From contig CALWLT010000037.1 of the NCBI GenBank assembly GCA_944381615.1, positions 51,214-115,213 of the forward strand: 64,000 nucleotides of DNA. Reading direction: 5' to 3'. The notes under the pieces were generated by a model. The model searched no databases, was not told the origin of the DNA, and was given only the letters and a program-made list of their open reading frames with translations. Shown here piece after piece: positions 42,902-52,449 of this stretch. The DNA is from an uncultured Lachnospiraceae bacterium. Lineage in GTDB: Bacteria; Bacillota; Clostridia; Lachnospirales; Lachnospiraceae. Position 1 is the stretch's first letter. Each line of letters starts with the position of its first letter. The position numbers and the translations under genes are program-made.

Positions 42902-44404
42902 CTACCGGAGCCCGGGTTCCTTTGCCAGGCGCAACAGCACCGCGCGCAGGAACCCGCGGGTCCGGTAAAATGACGCCAGATCCATCTGTTCGCGCGGCGT
43001 ATGCACTTCCCGCAGCGTCGCCCCGAACGAAATCATGTCGGCCTGCCCGCCCATCTTCTGCGCCAGGTAGCCGCATTCCAGCCCGGCGTGAATCCCGGTA
43101 AATACGGCTTCTTTTCCCGATCTCTCCCGGTACGTCTTTGCACAGATCTCTCTCAAACGGGACTCGCTCCGGTATTCCCACTGCGGATATTCCCCGAAAA
43201 ATTCACACTGCGCGCCTGCAAACCGCGCCGCCAGGCGCATCTGTTCTTTGATCGCCTCTTTTCTGCTGCCCAGAGAACTCCGCGCGGAGCAGAGGACAAC
43301 CAGCGCCCCTTCCTCCTCCGTCACAGCTCCGATGTTGGCCGAACTCTCTACCATCCCCGCCGCCCGATCCGCCCAGCGAAGGGCGCCGCAGGGCAAAAGC
43401 GCCAGAAGGCCGCCAAGCGCCCGGACCACCTCCCTGGAATAGACAAAGCATCCCGCAAAATCGCCCTTCGCCGCCTGCAGCGTCAGCGAAACCGCATCCG
43501 TCTCTTCGTATTCACGCCGCAGCTCCTCTTCCAGATCGGCAATCCGGCTGCGAAACAGCGAGAGCGCATCCTCCGGGAGATAAAATTCCGCTTCGCCCCG
43601 GGCCGCGATCGCGTTCGCCTTTCCCGGAAACGAGATCCGCCCCACACGCGCGATCTCTTCCGTCCTGCACAGAACACGGCCCAGCACCTGCGCCGCATTC
43701 GCTCTTCCCAGGCCGATCTCCAGCCCGGAATGGCCTCCGCGAAGACCTTCCACTTTCAGAAGAACCCGGATCTCGCCGCTCTGCTTCTCATAGCGGATCG
43801 GAAGGACAAGCCGCGCCCGCGCGCCTCCCGCGCAGCTGGTAAAAAATACCCCTTCTTCCTCCGCGTCCAAGTTGATCAGGAAATCGCCCCGGAAGCCGGA
43901 AAGCCCCAGATCTTTTACTCCTCGCAGCCCTTCCTCCTCGCCGACGGTAATCAGAAATTCCAGATCCGGAAGTCCCGGATCCTCCTGATCCATCAGATCC
44001 ATCATATACGCCAGCGCCACGCCGTTATCCGCCCCCAGCGACGTCTGATCCGCCGATTCCAGATACCCGTCCGTTTCGCGCACACGAATCCCGTCTTCGT
44101 AGACGTGGCGGCTGGCCGCCGTCTTCTCATACACCATATCCATATGGCCCTGCACGGTTACCACCGGCCCCCGGTACGCCGGATCCGGCGATTTTTTGCG
44201 GATCAGCAGGTTTCCCGCCGCATCCGTCTCCGTCAAAAGCCCGCGCTCCCACGCAAATTCCGTCAGAAACCGTCCAATCCGCGCCTCGTCGCCCGACTGG
44301 CGCGGAATCCCGCAGATCTGCTCAAAATACGCGCGCAGCGTTTCCAGCTCCTTTTTCTCCCGGCCATTTATCTCCATCTCGTTTTCGTTTCCTCCCGCTC
44401 CCAT
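42902..44404 (-). CDS. pepD: Aminoacyl-histidine dipeptidase (M20, PepD type)
   Basis: The 500-residue zinc dipeptidase has VTVQGHMDMVYEK with the first metal His/Asp, SADQTSLGADNGVALAYMMD with the bridging Asp, ITVGEEEGLRG with the catalytic Glu pair, NLDAEEEG, and GGHSGLEI in the lid domain. PepD cleaves unspecific dipeptides including Xaa-His. The ATG at 44404 (MGAGGNENEM) has GGAG 7-8 bp upstream; an ATG at 44377 is also possible. It converges on the second amidohydrolase with a 16-bp gap. Confidence 0.9.
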   Translation of the reverse strand: MGAGGNENEMEINGREKKELETLRAYFEQICGIPRQSGDEARIGRFLTEFAWERGLLTETDAAGNLLIRKKSPDPAYRGPVVTVQGHMDMVYEKTAASRHVYEDGIRVRETDGYLESADQTSLGADNGVALAYMMDLMDQEDPGLPDLEFLITVGEEEGLRGVKDLGLSGFRGDFLINLDAEEEGVFFTSCAGGARARLVLPIRYEKQSGEIRVLLKVEGLRGGHSGLEIGLGRANAAQVLGRVLCRTEEIARVGRISFPGKANAIAARGEAEFYLPEDALSLFRSRIADLEEELRREYEETDAVSLTLQAAKGDFAGCFVYSREVVRALGGLLALLPCGALRWADRAAGMVESSANIGAVTEEEGALVVLCSARSSLGSRKEAIKEQMRLAARFAGAQCEFFGEYPQWEYRSESRLREICAKTYRERSGKEAVFTGIHAGLECGYLAQKMGGQADMISFGATLREVHTPREQMDLASFYRTRGFLRAVLLRLAKEPGLR

Positions 44405-44513
44405 TCTCCCTCTCCTTTCCTGCAATCCGAACTGCTCTTTTCCGCGATCCAAACCGCCCTTTCCCCGCTCTTTCCCACAATCCGGATCGTTCTTTCCTGC
44501 CCCGTTCTCTGCT

Positions 44514-44557
44514 CAAAAAAAGGGGCGGCAAAAGCATTTCCTGCCCTGCCGTCCCCA
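44514..44557 (-). terminator. Terminator of the M29 aminopeptidase gene
   Basis: Minus-strand stem GGGGACGGCA / TTGCCGCCCC with a bulged A, followed by T7, 27 bp after the stop codon. Confidence 0.8.
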
Positions 44558-44583
44558 TTCTCCTGCGGAATCTGCCCCGCTTC

Positions 44584-45648
44584 CTAGTAACCTGCTACGC
44601 CGAGCGCTTTGCAGTATCTTCTGGCTTCCGGATCCTGATAGATTCCCTTTTCCTCCAGCTTCTTTCCATCCAGAATGACCGTCGGCTTGGAAACAATCCC
44701 GTCCGTATGCGCCGCCGCATCCCAGAACGCGCCCATCAGGCTGGCTCCCTGGCTGCCGATTCCCATTTCAATGCAGCCAAAGAGACGCTCGTCCTCCACG
44801 ATCCGCCCGGTCGGCTTCGTCACGCCGGGATTAAAGCCCAGCGAATAGTGCGCCAGACGGTACATGTTGGGATCCTCAAAATGCGCCAGCCATTTCTCGA
44901 AGATCTCCGCATCCTTTCCGCCCTCGATCCGGACTACGCGTCCCTCTTCCAGCGTCAGTCTGACGTTGCTGTGCAGAAGGCCGATCGAATCCGGCGGGAA
45001 CAGCGCGGAATCGAAGACCAGTGTGCCATTGATCGTCTCCTCGACCGGACACCAGCTGACCTGTCCGCCCAGCATGACCGGATATCCCTTCTTCGTCGCC
45101 CGCTGTCCGGAATGCTTCACACGGCGTCCCTGATTGTACGCCGTAAGATTCGTGCCGTTGTCATCGAGAACGATAACCTCGTTCGACGCCTCCACGGTTT
45201 TCGTCAGGTACTCGCCAAATTCAATCAGGATATCATAATCGACGCGCCCTACCGTATTGACCAGCATAATCACATCCATGCCGTTTAAGCAGGTAAAGCG
45301 GGCTCCGTTGGCCAGCGCCTTCTGGAAGCACGGCGTATGCATGGAACAGTAATAAGCCAGCTCAATCCAGACGTCCGCGTGTTCTACCGCGTCCGCGACA
45401 GGCCGTACCGGTTCCTCAAAGGCCTTGCCCAGCGTCAGGTAATGAACGACAACCGGCGTTGCGCCCACGGCACATACCGCACCCGCCACCGCTTCTACCA
45501 CGCGCATATCCGACGACGTATCCGCGGTAATGACCACGTTTTCGCCTTCTTTGACCAGCATGAAATCCCGGACCAGCTTCAGCGCGGCTCCCGTTACCTC
45601 AAACGACAGATATCTGTCAGACATCTCAATTCCAATCAGGTATTCCAT
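44584..45648 (-). CDS. M29-family aminopeptidase (leucyl aminopeptidase / aminopeptidase T-like)
   Basis: The 354-residue protein fits COG2309 metalloaminopeptidases: GENVVITADTSSD near the N-terminus, ALANGARFTCL, a Glu-containing GRIVEDERLFGCIEMGIG and HTDGIVSKPTVILDG near the C-terminus. It would remove N-terminal residues from peptides brought in by the OPT carrier, which is encoded 22 bp upstream. The conserved metal ligands of characterised M29 enzymes could not all be matched with certainty by eye. RBS GAGGAGG. Confidence 0.8.
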   Translation of the reverse strand: MEYLIGIEMSDRYLSFEVTGAALKLVRDFMLVKEGENVVITADTSSDMRVVEAVAGAVCAVGATPVVVHYLTLGKAFEEPVRPVADAVEHADVWIELAYYCSMHTPCFQKALANGARFTCLNGMDVIMLVNTVGRVDYDILIEFGEYLTKTVEASNEVIVLDDNGTNLTAYNQGRRVKHSGQRATKKGYPVMLGGQVSWCPVEETINGTLVFDSALFPPDSIGLLHSNVRLTLEEGRVVRIEGGKDAEIFEKWLAHFEDPNMYRLAHYSLGFNPGVTKPTGRIVEDERLFGCIEMGIGSQGASLMGAFWDAAAHTDGIVSKPTVILDGKKLEEKGIYQDPEARRYCKALGVAGY

Positions 45649-45670
45649 AAAACAAATCCTCCTCTCCCTG

Positions 45671-47266
45671 TCAGTGAAGTTTCTTTCCCAGACTCAGGGT
45701 TGAACTGAAGAAGCTGTACAGCGTAGCGCCCGTGATAAATCCTGCGCCCAGAATGTACAGATTGTTCTGTCCCTGTTCCCCGAATCTCTTTAACACAACG
45801 ATACGAATCAAAATTCCGATCAGTACGGTAACTCCCGCCATCGGCGTGGAAATCAAAAGTCCCGTGGCAAACAGGATGCCAATCTGGCGCTCCGATCCGC
45901 CGACCGCCTGCAGAATCGCCCCCGGTATCGCCCAGATAACCAGATTTCTCGCTACCCAGGAATCCGCTCCGGCATCGATGGTCGCGATATAGACCGAGTC
46001 TACCGGCGCGAACATGCCGGCAGAAAAGAATGCCTGGTAGGCCAGCGTTACCACCGCGATCGCGATAACCGAAGCCACCATCTTCGCAATGTACTGTTGT
46101 CTCCTGCCGATCCGCTCATACTCCGGATCCGCCCCGCAGCCCCGGATGATCCAGCCGGATTTCAGGTCGTAGCCCATATCGGCGAACGCCGGTCCCGTCG
46201 CGGACGTGAAACCGACCAGAACGGCCAGCGCCGCCGGCGGAAATCCCATCAGCATTCCGAGAATCAGGAAAATAAACGCGGTGGCAAACGCCGGGAACCA
46301 GCCGGAATGCATGGCGGAAATTCCCACAATCAGCTCCGACACAATCGCCGAGAAAGCGGAAAACACGACCCACAGAGCCAGCATACCCATACTCATGTCT
46401 GTCATAAAACCGCACAGCAGCGCCAGTCCCACCGCCACAACCAGATAGGCCAGGAAGCCCTTGGCCAGCGCGATGCGCATTTCCTGCAGGCTCCGCGTGC
46501 ACGGCGCACCCTCTTTCGTCTCAGAAACGCCGTTTTTCTCCTCTTTCCCTTTTTTCGAGAGAATCAGCACCATCTGAATCAGCGCCACAAACCCGGCCCC
46601 GATCATCATCCCGTGCGGAATGTAATAATCGCCCAGCGTAAGATGGAACAAAACGGGACTGTACTCCGAGAGCAGAAGCCCGACGCCGAACGCCGCCAGC
46701 GCAAAAATATTGCCGATCCAGGCCACGCCCAGGATATCCGTCGGGACGCCGAAAATTTTTCCGATCACGCCTCCTGCTGTGCCGAGCATCAGAATAATCG
46801 ATTTTTTCCCCTTCTCGGCCACGGCCAGAATCGCCTCCGCCGAGGCGATGCCGGGCGCCCAGGCCCCGCTCGCCGGGAACATCTGCGAATCAAATACCTT
46901 ATAGAGAATCGTCGCGTCAATCAGAACGGCCAGCGACGCTCCTATCAGCATCGGCACCACGAGATCCTGTCGTCCCATCAAAAACGGTATTCCTATCGAC
47001 AAAAAGATTCCGTTGGAAGCCGCGTACGTGGCGCCCGACATTGCCGTCTGCACCATATTCTGCGAATCTACGCTCTGAAAACCACGCAGGAATTTAAGCG
47101 GTATCCGGGCGATAATAATGGCAAACATGGCCCCGATAATCGATGTGTCCGTGCTGATCCCCAGACGGGCAATCAGCTCCAGGCCGATAATCGAGCCGAC
47201 AACGGAAACAAACACGTTCATGAGCATAAACGACGGTGCCCATGCCGACAGATGTTTTCTCGTCAT
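45671..47266 (-). CDS. OPT-family oligopeptide transporter
   Basis: The 531-residue membrane protein has about 13-14 spans, containing GISTDTSIIGAMFAIIIARIP, MVQTAMSGATYAASNGIF, FPASGAWAPGIASAEAIL and SATGPAFADMGYDLKSGW, which are OPT-family stretches. It is expected to import di- to oligopeptides with protons. It forms an operon with the M29 aminopeptidase and lies downstream of the PucR regulator, with a perfect inverted repeat in the gap. Confidence 0.85.
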   Translation of the reverse strand: MTRKHLSAWAPSFMLMNVFVSVVGSIIGLELIARLGISTDTSIIGAMFAIIIARIPLKFLRGFQSVDSQNMVQTAMSGATYAASNGIFLSIGIPFLMGRQDLVVPMLIGASLAVLIDATILYKVFDSQMFPASGAWAPGIASAEAILAVAEKGKKSIILMLGTAGGVIGKIFGVPTDILGVAWIGNIFALAAFGVGLLLSEYSPVLFHLTLGDYYIPHGMMIGAGFVALIQMVLILSKKGKEEKNGVSETKEGAPCTRSLQEMRIALAKGFLAYLVVAVGLALLCGFMTDMSMGMLALWVVFSAFSAIVSELIVGISAMHSGWFPAFATAFIFLILGMLMGFPPAALAVLVGFTSATGPAFADMGYDLKSGWIIRGCGADPEYERIGRRQQYIAKMVASVIAIAVVTLAYQAFFSAGMFAPVDSVYIATIDAGADSWVARNLVIWAIPGAILQAVGGSERQIGILFATGLLISTPMAGVTVLIGILIRIVVLKRFGEQGQNNLYILGAGFITGATLYSFFSSTLSLGKKLH

Positions 47267-47384
47267 GCAGGTATCCCCCCCTTCTGTAATGATTTTCAGC
47301 TGGTAAGCGCTTTCCTGCTATGACGTCATTTTATCCTATTTTCCGCCGCTTCCGGATAGAAATCTTTCCCTTTTTTCCCCTCTT

Positions 47385-47405
47385 CGGTGTGCACCCTGCA
47401 CACCG
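47385..47405. promoter_or_regulatory. Perfect inverted repeat upstream of the OPT gene
   Basis: Arms CGGTGTGCA (47385-47393) and TGCACACCG (47397-47405) around CCC. The plus strand continues with T6, but no plus-strand gene leads into it. It may be a regulator operator for the OPT operon, or a hairpin behind pucR. A second short palindrome (ATGACGTCAT) is near 47320-47329. Confidence 0.55.
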
Positions 47406-47410
47406 TTTTT

Positions 47411-49033
47411 TCAGAATTTTTTGCCGGACGCCGCACCCCCGGCGCCATCCTCCCGTTTTACCCGATCCATCTGCATCATCAGCTCCAGCAGCAGGCGCGT
47501 TTTGGCATTCTCCAGGTCAAACCCCAGAATCGCCTCGATCTTTTCTACCCGCCTGTACATCGTATTGCGGTGCAGATAAAGCTTCTGCGCCGCCTGCGAC
47601 AGGTTGAAGCTGCACTCCGTAAGCACAGACAGCGTCTTTCGCATTTCCGCCTTGTTCTCCCGATCATAGCGTTCGATCCGCTCCATCACGCTCTGGTAGA
47701 CATGGCACACAGCCGGCTGCTCCTGCATCTCCGCAAGCAGATGATCCGCCATAAAATCTTCATAATAGCAGACGGAGCTCTCCCCTTCCAGCTCTCCCTG
47801 CAAGAGAAAGCGAAATTCTTCCTGCGCCTGCGGCAATTCCCCCAGCCGGCCGTAAAGGCGGCTGACGCACAGCCGGAGATCAGAGCGATGAAACGACTCC
47901 CGCAGATCATTGACCAGATCAGAAAAGATCCAGTCCATCTCCCGCGGGGACGCGTATTCCCTGGCCGGAGCCAGAATTGTAAATACCGCGCCCGCATTGG
48001 AATACAGCGTGTACGAACATTTGCAGGAATCCAGATAAAGCCCCATCCGCCGGTAGAGACGATCCGTCTCGTCCGTACTCATCTGCGCCACGGAAACGCC
48101 CGCAATGCAGCGAAGGCGATCCGGCGCAAGGCCCAGCGCCCTGGCGTCCGCGCGCATTTCCTCCTCCTTCTGATAATTTCCGTCCATCACATCCGCAAAG
48201 AAATTTTCAACCGAACGCCCGACATACTGACCCATCCGCGTCTCCGAATACAGCCAGATGATAATATACGGCAGCGTCTCCCGCAAAATTTCCCGATCCG
48301 TCTCTGTAAACGGCCGTTCCTCGCGCTCCATCACGCACAGAAACGCCAGCACCTGATCCTTTCCGCCCGTGCGGAAGATCCGGTACCGCTTCCGCTCCAG
48401 CTCATAAATCTTCCCGTCCCGGTCCGACGCCAGATGAAACCGGTTTCCCTCCAGGATCCGGCGGATCTCCCGGCTCCCCTCCTCCGAAGTCCGGTAAATA
48501 AACTCGCTGACATTTTCCCAGACCAGAAACACCTCGTGATTGATATACCGCTTCAGATGCTCGCAGATCGCGCCGATCTCATACCGCTCGCGCACCAGCT
48601 CATTTAATTCCTTCTTATATTCCTTCAAGACGTAACCGGAATACGTCTCCTCCCCCAGCAGATAATTTAAAACCGGCCGCGTCATGCTCTTATAGCTCAT
48701 ATGAAGCGGGTAATTGATAATCGGGAACTGATGCTTCTGCGCCAGGCTCAGCGCCTTTTCCGGAATCGCCTCGAAAAAGCGCCCCAGCTTAACGCCCAGC
48801 CCGGCCGCCTTATTGCGGATCAGCATGCGCACAAAATTTTCAAACGACACGTCCGAAACCGTGAAAAAATATCCCATCGTGATGATGAAATCGCCTTCTT
48901 TTACCCAGTACATCCCGTCCGGGATCTCCAGGATATCAATATCCAGAATCTTCCGGCCGCTCCCCTCCCGGCCGACAATGTATTCAATCCGCCCGTAATC
49001 CTTATTCAGCTGAAACAAATCCGCTACCGTCAT
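47411..49033 (-). CDS. PucR-family transcriptional regulator
   Basis: The 540-residue regulator has the N-terminal PucR domain (MTVADLFQLNKDYGRIEYIVG; DIDILEIPDG; GDFIITMGYFF), a central GGDEF-like/CdaR linker region and the C-terminal HTH_30 (ECSFNLSQAAQKLYLHRNTMYRRV shortened; ILGFDLENA). PucR proteins sense nitrogen compounds such as purines or amino acids and activate adjacent transport and catabolic operons. It is directly upstream of the OPT/aminopeptidase operon in the same direction. Confidence 0.9.
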   Translation of the reverse strand: MTVADLFQLNKDYGRIEYIVGREGSGRKILDIDILEIPDGMYWVKEGDFIITMGYFFTVSDVSFENFVRMLIRNKAAGLGVKLGRFFEAIPEKALSLAQKHQFPIINYPLHMSYKSMTRPVLNYLLGEETYSGYVLKEYKKELNELVRERYEIGAICEHLKRYINHEVFLVWENVSEFIYRTSEEGSREIRRILEGNRFHLASDRDGKIYELERKRYRIFRTGGKDQVLAFLCVMEREERPFTETDREILRETLPYIIIWLYSETRMGQYVGRSVENFFADVMDGNYQKEEEMRADARALGLAPDRLRCIAGVSVAQMSTDETDRLYRRMGLYLDSCKCSYTLYSNAGAVFTILAPAREYASPREMDWIFSDLVNDLRESFHRSDLRLCVSRLYGRLGELPQAQEEFRFLLQGELEGESSVCYYEDFMADHLLAEMQEQPAVCHVYQSVMERIERYDRENKAEMRKTLSVLTECSFNLSQAAQKLYLHRNTMYRRVEKIEAILGFDLENAKTRLLLELMMQMDRVKREDGAGGAASGKKF

Positions 49034-49060
49034 GTTCCCATCCTCCTTCCAGATACCCTT

Positions 49061-49172
49061 CCGCTTCCCAAATGCCTCATTCCCGAATCTGCTTGCTTCC
49101 CGGATGCTTCATTCCCAAATCTGCCCGCTTCCCGGATGCCTCATTCCCAAATCTGCCCGCTTCCCGGGTCCG
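49061..49172. repeat. 32-bp tandem repeat upstream of pucR, about 3.4 copies
   Basis: Units begin GCTTCCC at 49063, 49095, 49127 and 49159, with the internal blocks GATGCCTCATTCCCAAATCT nearly identical. The array occupies the 28-140 bp immediately upstream of the pucR ATG, where its promoter should be. Confidence 0.9.
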
Positions 49173-49191
49173 CCGCCCCCGTAAGCGGGTA

Positions 49192-49262
49192 TAAAAAGCG
49201 GAGCGCCGCAAAACGGATTTTCCCTCCGGAAAACCATTTCGCAGCACTCCGCTGCTTTTATT
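49192..49262 (-). terminator. Long-stem terminator of the NhaC-family gene
   Basis: On the minus strand two arms of about 26 nt (from AGCGGAGTGCTGCGAAATGG to GCGGCGCTCCGCT) pair with a few mismatches and are followed by TTTTTAT. It starts 34 bp after the antiporter stop codon. Confidence 0.8.
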
Positions 49263-49295
49263 CTCCATGGCGGCCGTTCGCCGCCGGGCAGAATC

Positions 49296-50789
49296 CTACG
49301 CCGCCCGCGTCTGATTCCGCTTATAAATGACAAAGAGCGCAATGCTCAGCAGCACGATTCCCGTGCCGGTTCCCAGCCAGCCGCTGGCGGTAATGCCCGC
49401 CACCAGGTAGCCGAAGAAGCAGCAGACGGACACACAGACCACGTACGGGATCTGCGTGGACACATGGTTGATGTGGTCGCACTGCGCGCCCGCCGAGGCC
49501 AGGATCGTCGTGTCGGAAATCGGCGAAACGTGATCGCCGCAGACCGCTCCGGCCAGGATAGCCGCCGTCACGATGCTGAGCACGTTCAGATCCTCCGAGC
49601 CCACAACCGCAAACGCGATCGGGATCAGGATGCCGAAGGTTCCCCAGGAGGTTCCCGTCGAAAACGACAGGCCGACCGCCACCGCAAACATGATCGCGGG
49701 CATCAGCGCGCCGACCAGGGCATTTCCGCCGACTACCTGTTTCACATAGCCGCCGATGTACAGATACTCATCGCCGCAGATTCCCGAAAGCGTCCACGCC
49801 AGGCACAGGATCATGATCGCCGGGATCATGGCCTTCACGCCGTCGGAAAATGAGGCGCAGAACTCCGCGAAAGAGATAACCCGTCTTACCATATAGAAAA
49901 TAAAGATGAAAACCAGCGTGAAGAAAGATCCCAGCACCAGGCTCAGCGAGGAATCACAGCCGGCAAACGCGTCGACCACGCCCACGCCGTCCAGAATGCC
50001 GCCGGTATACAGCATCCCGCTGATGCAGAACGCAATCAGCACCACAATGGGGATAACCAGATCGATTACCTTTCCGTTTCCGGAAATGACCATCGAATCC
50101 GCCTCCACCTTCTTCTCGTGGCCGGTCCTCTCCACCTCGTCGTTATAGCGGCGCATCACGGAAAAATCAAAGCCCACCAGAATCGTGACCAGCATGAACA
50201 GGATCGTCAGCAGCGCATACTGATTGAAGGGGATCGTCCGCAGAAAGAGGGCAAAGCCGTCCACGCCGCTGTCCTCCGGCAGAGAGGATCCCACCGCCGC
50301 CGCCCAGCTGGAGATCGGCGCGATGATACAGATCGGCGCCGCCGTCGCATCGATGATATAGGCCAGCTTGGCTCTCGTTACCTTATATTTGTCCGTGACG
50401 GGGCGCATGACCGTTCCCACCGTCAGACAGTTGAAATAGTCGTCCACGAAAATCAGGATCCCCAGGAACATGGTGGACAGAAGCGCTCCCCGTTTGCTCC
50501 GGATCGCGTGCGACGCCCACTCGCCATAGGCCCGGGACGCGCCGGACTTCGTGATCAGGGCGACGACGATGCCCAGGAACGCCAGGAACAGAAGAATGTT
50601 CGCGTTTCCACCGATCTTATCGCCCATGATGGAGACCATCGTCTCCACCGCGTGGATCGGATTGGGCCCGACGTAAAGAAAGGCCCCCGACAGGATTCCA
50701 ATCATCAGTGACAGATATACCTCCTTCGTGATCAGCGCCAGCGCGATCGCCACGATAGGAGGGATTAAAGAAAAACAGGTTGCACTCAT
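49296..50789 (-). CDS. NhaC-family Na+/H+ antiporter
   Basis: The 497-residue membrane protein of about 12 spans has YLSLMIGILSGAFLYVG, ILIFVDDYFNCLTVGTVMRPV with the conserved DD pair, ATAAPICIIAPISSWAA, SFSTGTSWGTFGILIPIA and AGAVCGDHVSPISDTTIL, all NhaC/ArcD superfamily hallmarks. It exchanges Na+ for H+ or, in some members, amino-acid-related solutes. The ATG at 50789 (MSATCFSLIPP) has GGGGGA 7 bp upstream and is chosen over 50891. Confidence 0.9.
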   Translation of the reverse strand: MSATCFSLIPPIVAIALALITKEVYLSLMIGILSGAFLYVGPNPIHAVETMVSIMGDKIGGNANILLFLAFLGIVVALITKSGASRAYGEWASHAIRSKRGALLSTMFLGILIFVDDYFNCLTVGTVMRPVTDKYKVTRAKLAYIIDATAAPICIIAPISSWAAAVGSSLPEDSGVDGFALFLRTIPFNQYALLTILFMLVTILVGFDFSVMRRYNDEVERTGHEKKVEADSMVISGNGKVIDLVIPIVVLIAFCISGMLYTGGILDGVGVVDAFAGCDSSLSLVLGSFFTLVFIFIFYMVRRVISFAEFCASFSDGVKAMIPAIMILCLAWTLSGICGDEYLYIGGYVKQVVGGNALVGALMPAIMFAVAVGLSFSTGTSWGTFGILIPIAFAVVGSEDLNVLSIVTAAILAGAVCGDHVSPISDTTILASAGAQCDHINHVSTQIPYVVCVSVCCFFGYLVAGITASGWLGTGTGIVLLSIALFVIYKRNQTRAA

Positions 50790-50894
50790 CGCATTTTCCC
50801 CCTGACTGATTCGTCCCGCGCGCTCCGCCGGCGCGGCTGCCGCCGCGTTTCCTTCTGCGGATCCGGTCCCGGGACGTGTTTCCTTTATCATAAA

Positions 50895-50936
50895 TGGCTC
50901 CGTCTGCTTTGTCCAGCATCCGGAGCCACTTTTTTT
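50895..50936. other. Structured hairpin between spoVG and the antiporter gene
   Basis: Outer stem TGGCTCCG / CGGAGCCA (8 bp), then a symmetric two-base internal loop (GA opposite GA on the minus strand), then TGCT / AGCA closing a 6-nt loop. On the plus strand it ends in T7; on the minus strand it is followed by TTTATGATAAA. It can be the spoVG terminator or a leader structure of the antiporter mRNA. Confidence 0.65.
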
Positions 50937-51016
50937 GCTTTTTATAACATTTTTTATGGCAATTTGCTCAAATTCAGCCTTTTTTTGCCGGATCCCGCAC
51001 CGCGCGGGCGTCCCGC

Positions 51017-51301
51017 CTATGCCTCGGCGGCTTCCTCCGCCATCTCCAGCGCCGTCGCCTCGTACTTGGAAAGGATGATCCCCTGGATCATGTCGCGCGT
51101 AACCGAATTGATCGGATGCGCGATATCCCGGTACTCCCCGTCCGCCGCCTTGCGGCTCGGCATCGCGATAAACAGTCCCTTCTCTCCTTCGATTACCTTG
51201 ATATCGTGAACCACAAATTCGTTGTCCAGGGTAATGGAGACAATCGCCTTCATCTTCCCTTCCTTCTCAATCCGTCTCACTCTCACGTCCGTAATCTGCA
51301 T
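51017..51301 (-). CDS. spoVG: Septation/sporulation regulator SpoVG
   Basis: The 94-residue protein matches SpoVG throughout: [20 protein letters not shown], then [29 protein letters not shown] and [16 protein letters not shown]. SpoVG is a small nucleic-acid-binding regulator of cortex formation and septation. ATG 51301 gives the family start. It is 26 bp downstream of glgD, in line with glgC-glgD. Confidence 0.96.
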   Translation of the reverse strand: MQITDVRVRRIEKEGKMKAIVSITLDNEFVVHDIKVIEGEKGLFIAMPSRKAADGEYRDIAHPINSVTRDMIQGIILSKYEATALEMAEEAAEA

Positions 51302-51327
51302 AACCCCAACCCCTCTCAATGTGTTCT

Positions 51328-52449
51328 TTATAAGGTAAATCTTTCGTTCTTTTCGATCACAATCTTCAGATTATCCGGCGTACCGATGTGCGTCGTGTTG
51401 GCGCGAATCGTATCGCGGCTCTCTACGATGCAGTTCTCGATGACCGTATTGTCCCCGATGTATACGTCGTTGAGGATAACCGAATTGCGGATGATACAGT
51501 TGTTCCCCACATAAACCTTCTTGAAAAGAACGGAGTTTTCCACGGCCCCGTTCAGGATGCAGCCGCTGGAAACCAGGCTGTTTCTGACCGTCGCTCCGGG
51601 ATTATACTTGGCCGGCGGCAGATCGTCTACCTTGGAGTAAATCTCCGGATATTCCTTAAAGAAATAATGGCGCACGTCCGGCTTCAGGAAGTCCATATTC
51701 GTCTTGTAATACGATTCCACCGAAGCGATGTTGCTCCAGTAGGTATCCATCTTGTATGCGTAGATCCGCTTGAGGTTCTTATAGCGCACCAGGATGTCCG
51801 TCACGAAGTCGTACCGGTCCTCGGCCGCGCAGCGCTCGATGAGCTCGATCAGCTGACGCCGGCGGATCACATAGATTCCGCAGGAAATCGTGTTGGAGGT
51901 CGCCACCATCGGCTTCTCCTCGAAATCCGTAATCCGGCCGTCCTCCGTCGTCTTGACCAGGCCGAAGCGGGTCACATCCTCCTCCGGCCCCATATCCTTG
52001 CAGACCACGGTAATATCCGCTTTCTTCTCGATATGGTATTCCAGAACCTTCCCGTAATCCAGCTTGTACACACAGTCGCCGCCGGCGATGACCACGTAGG
52101 GCTCATGGCTCTTCTTCAGAAAATCCAGATTCTGATACAGCGCGTCCGCCGTCCCGCGGTACCAGTCGCTGCTCTCCGCCGTGATCGTCGGCGTAAATAC
52201 ATACATGCCGCCCTGTTTGCGGCCGAAATCCCACCACTTCGAGGAGCTCAGGTGTTCGTTCAGGGAGCGGGAGTTGTACTGCGTCAGCACCGCCACGCTC
52301 TGAATATGGGAATTGCTCATATTGCTCAGGGCAAAATCGACACTGCGGTAGCTGCCCGCGATAGGCATGGCTGCGATTGCTCTCTTGTTTGATAATTCCC
52401 TCATCCTCTTGCTGTTGCCGCCAGCTAAAACAATACCGATTGCTCTCAT
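51328..52449 (-). CDS. glgD: Glucose-1-phosphate adenylyltransferase regulatory subunit GlgD
   Basis: The 373-residue partner of GlgC in Firmicutes glycogen synthesis has a nucleotidyltransferase fold starting [21 protein letters not shown], with [20 protein letters not shown], and a C-terminal left-handed beta helix ([16 protein letters not shown]). The catalytic glycine-rich signature is degenerate compared with GlgC (no RLxxLT), as is usual for GlgD, which boosts GlgC activity. Its ATG overlaps the glgC stop by 4 bp. Confidence 0.95.
   Translation of the reverse strand: MRAIGIVLAGGNSKRMRELSNKRAIAAMPIAGSYRSVDFALSNMSNSHIQSVAVLTQYNSRSLNEHLSSSKWWDFGRKQGGMYVFTPTITAESSDWYRGTADALYQNLDFLKKSHEPYVVIAGGDCVYKLDYGKVLEYHIEKKADITVVCKDMGPEEDVTRFGLVKTTEDGRITDFEEKPMVATSNTISCGIYVIRRRQLIELIERCAAEDRYDFVTDILVRYKNLKRIYAYKMDTYWSNIASVESYYKTNMDFLKPDVRHYFFKEYPEIYSKVDDLPPAKYNPGATVRNSLVSSGCILNGAVENSVLFKKVYVGNNCIIRNSVILNDVYIGDNTVIENCIVESRDTIRANTTHIGTPDNLKIVIEKNERFTL

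Noticed and set aside
43001..44587. 528-codon plus-strand frame opposite pepD
   Set aside because: Low-complexity Arg/Pro/Gln composition, no RBS, fully antisense to a clear M20 peptidase.
46097..47323. 408-codon plus-strand frame opposite the OPT gene
   Set aside because: His/Arg/Gln-rich antisense translation of membrane-helix codons; no RBS.
49061..49172. Possible CRISPR array at the 32-bp repeats
   Set aside because: The 32-bp units are head-to-tail and repeat throughout, so there are no unique spacers.
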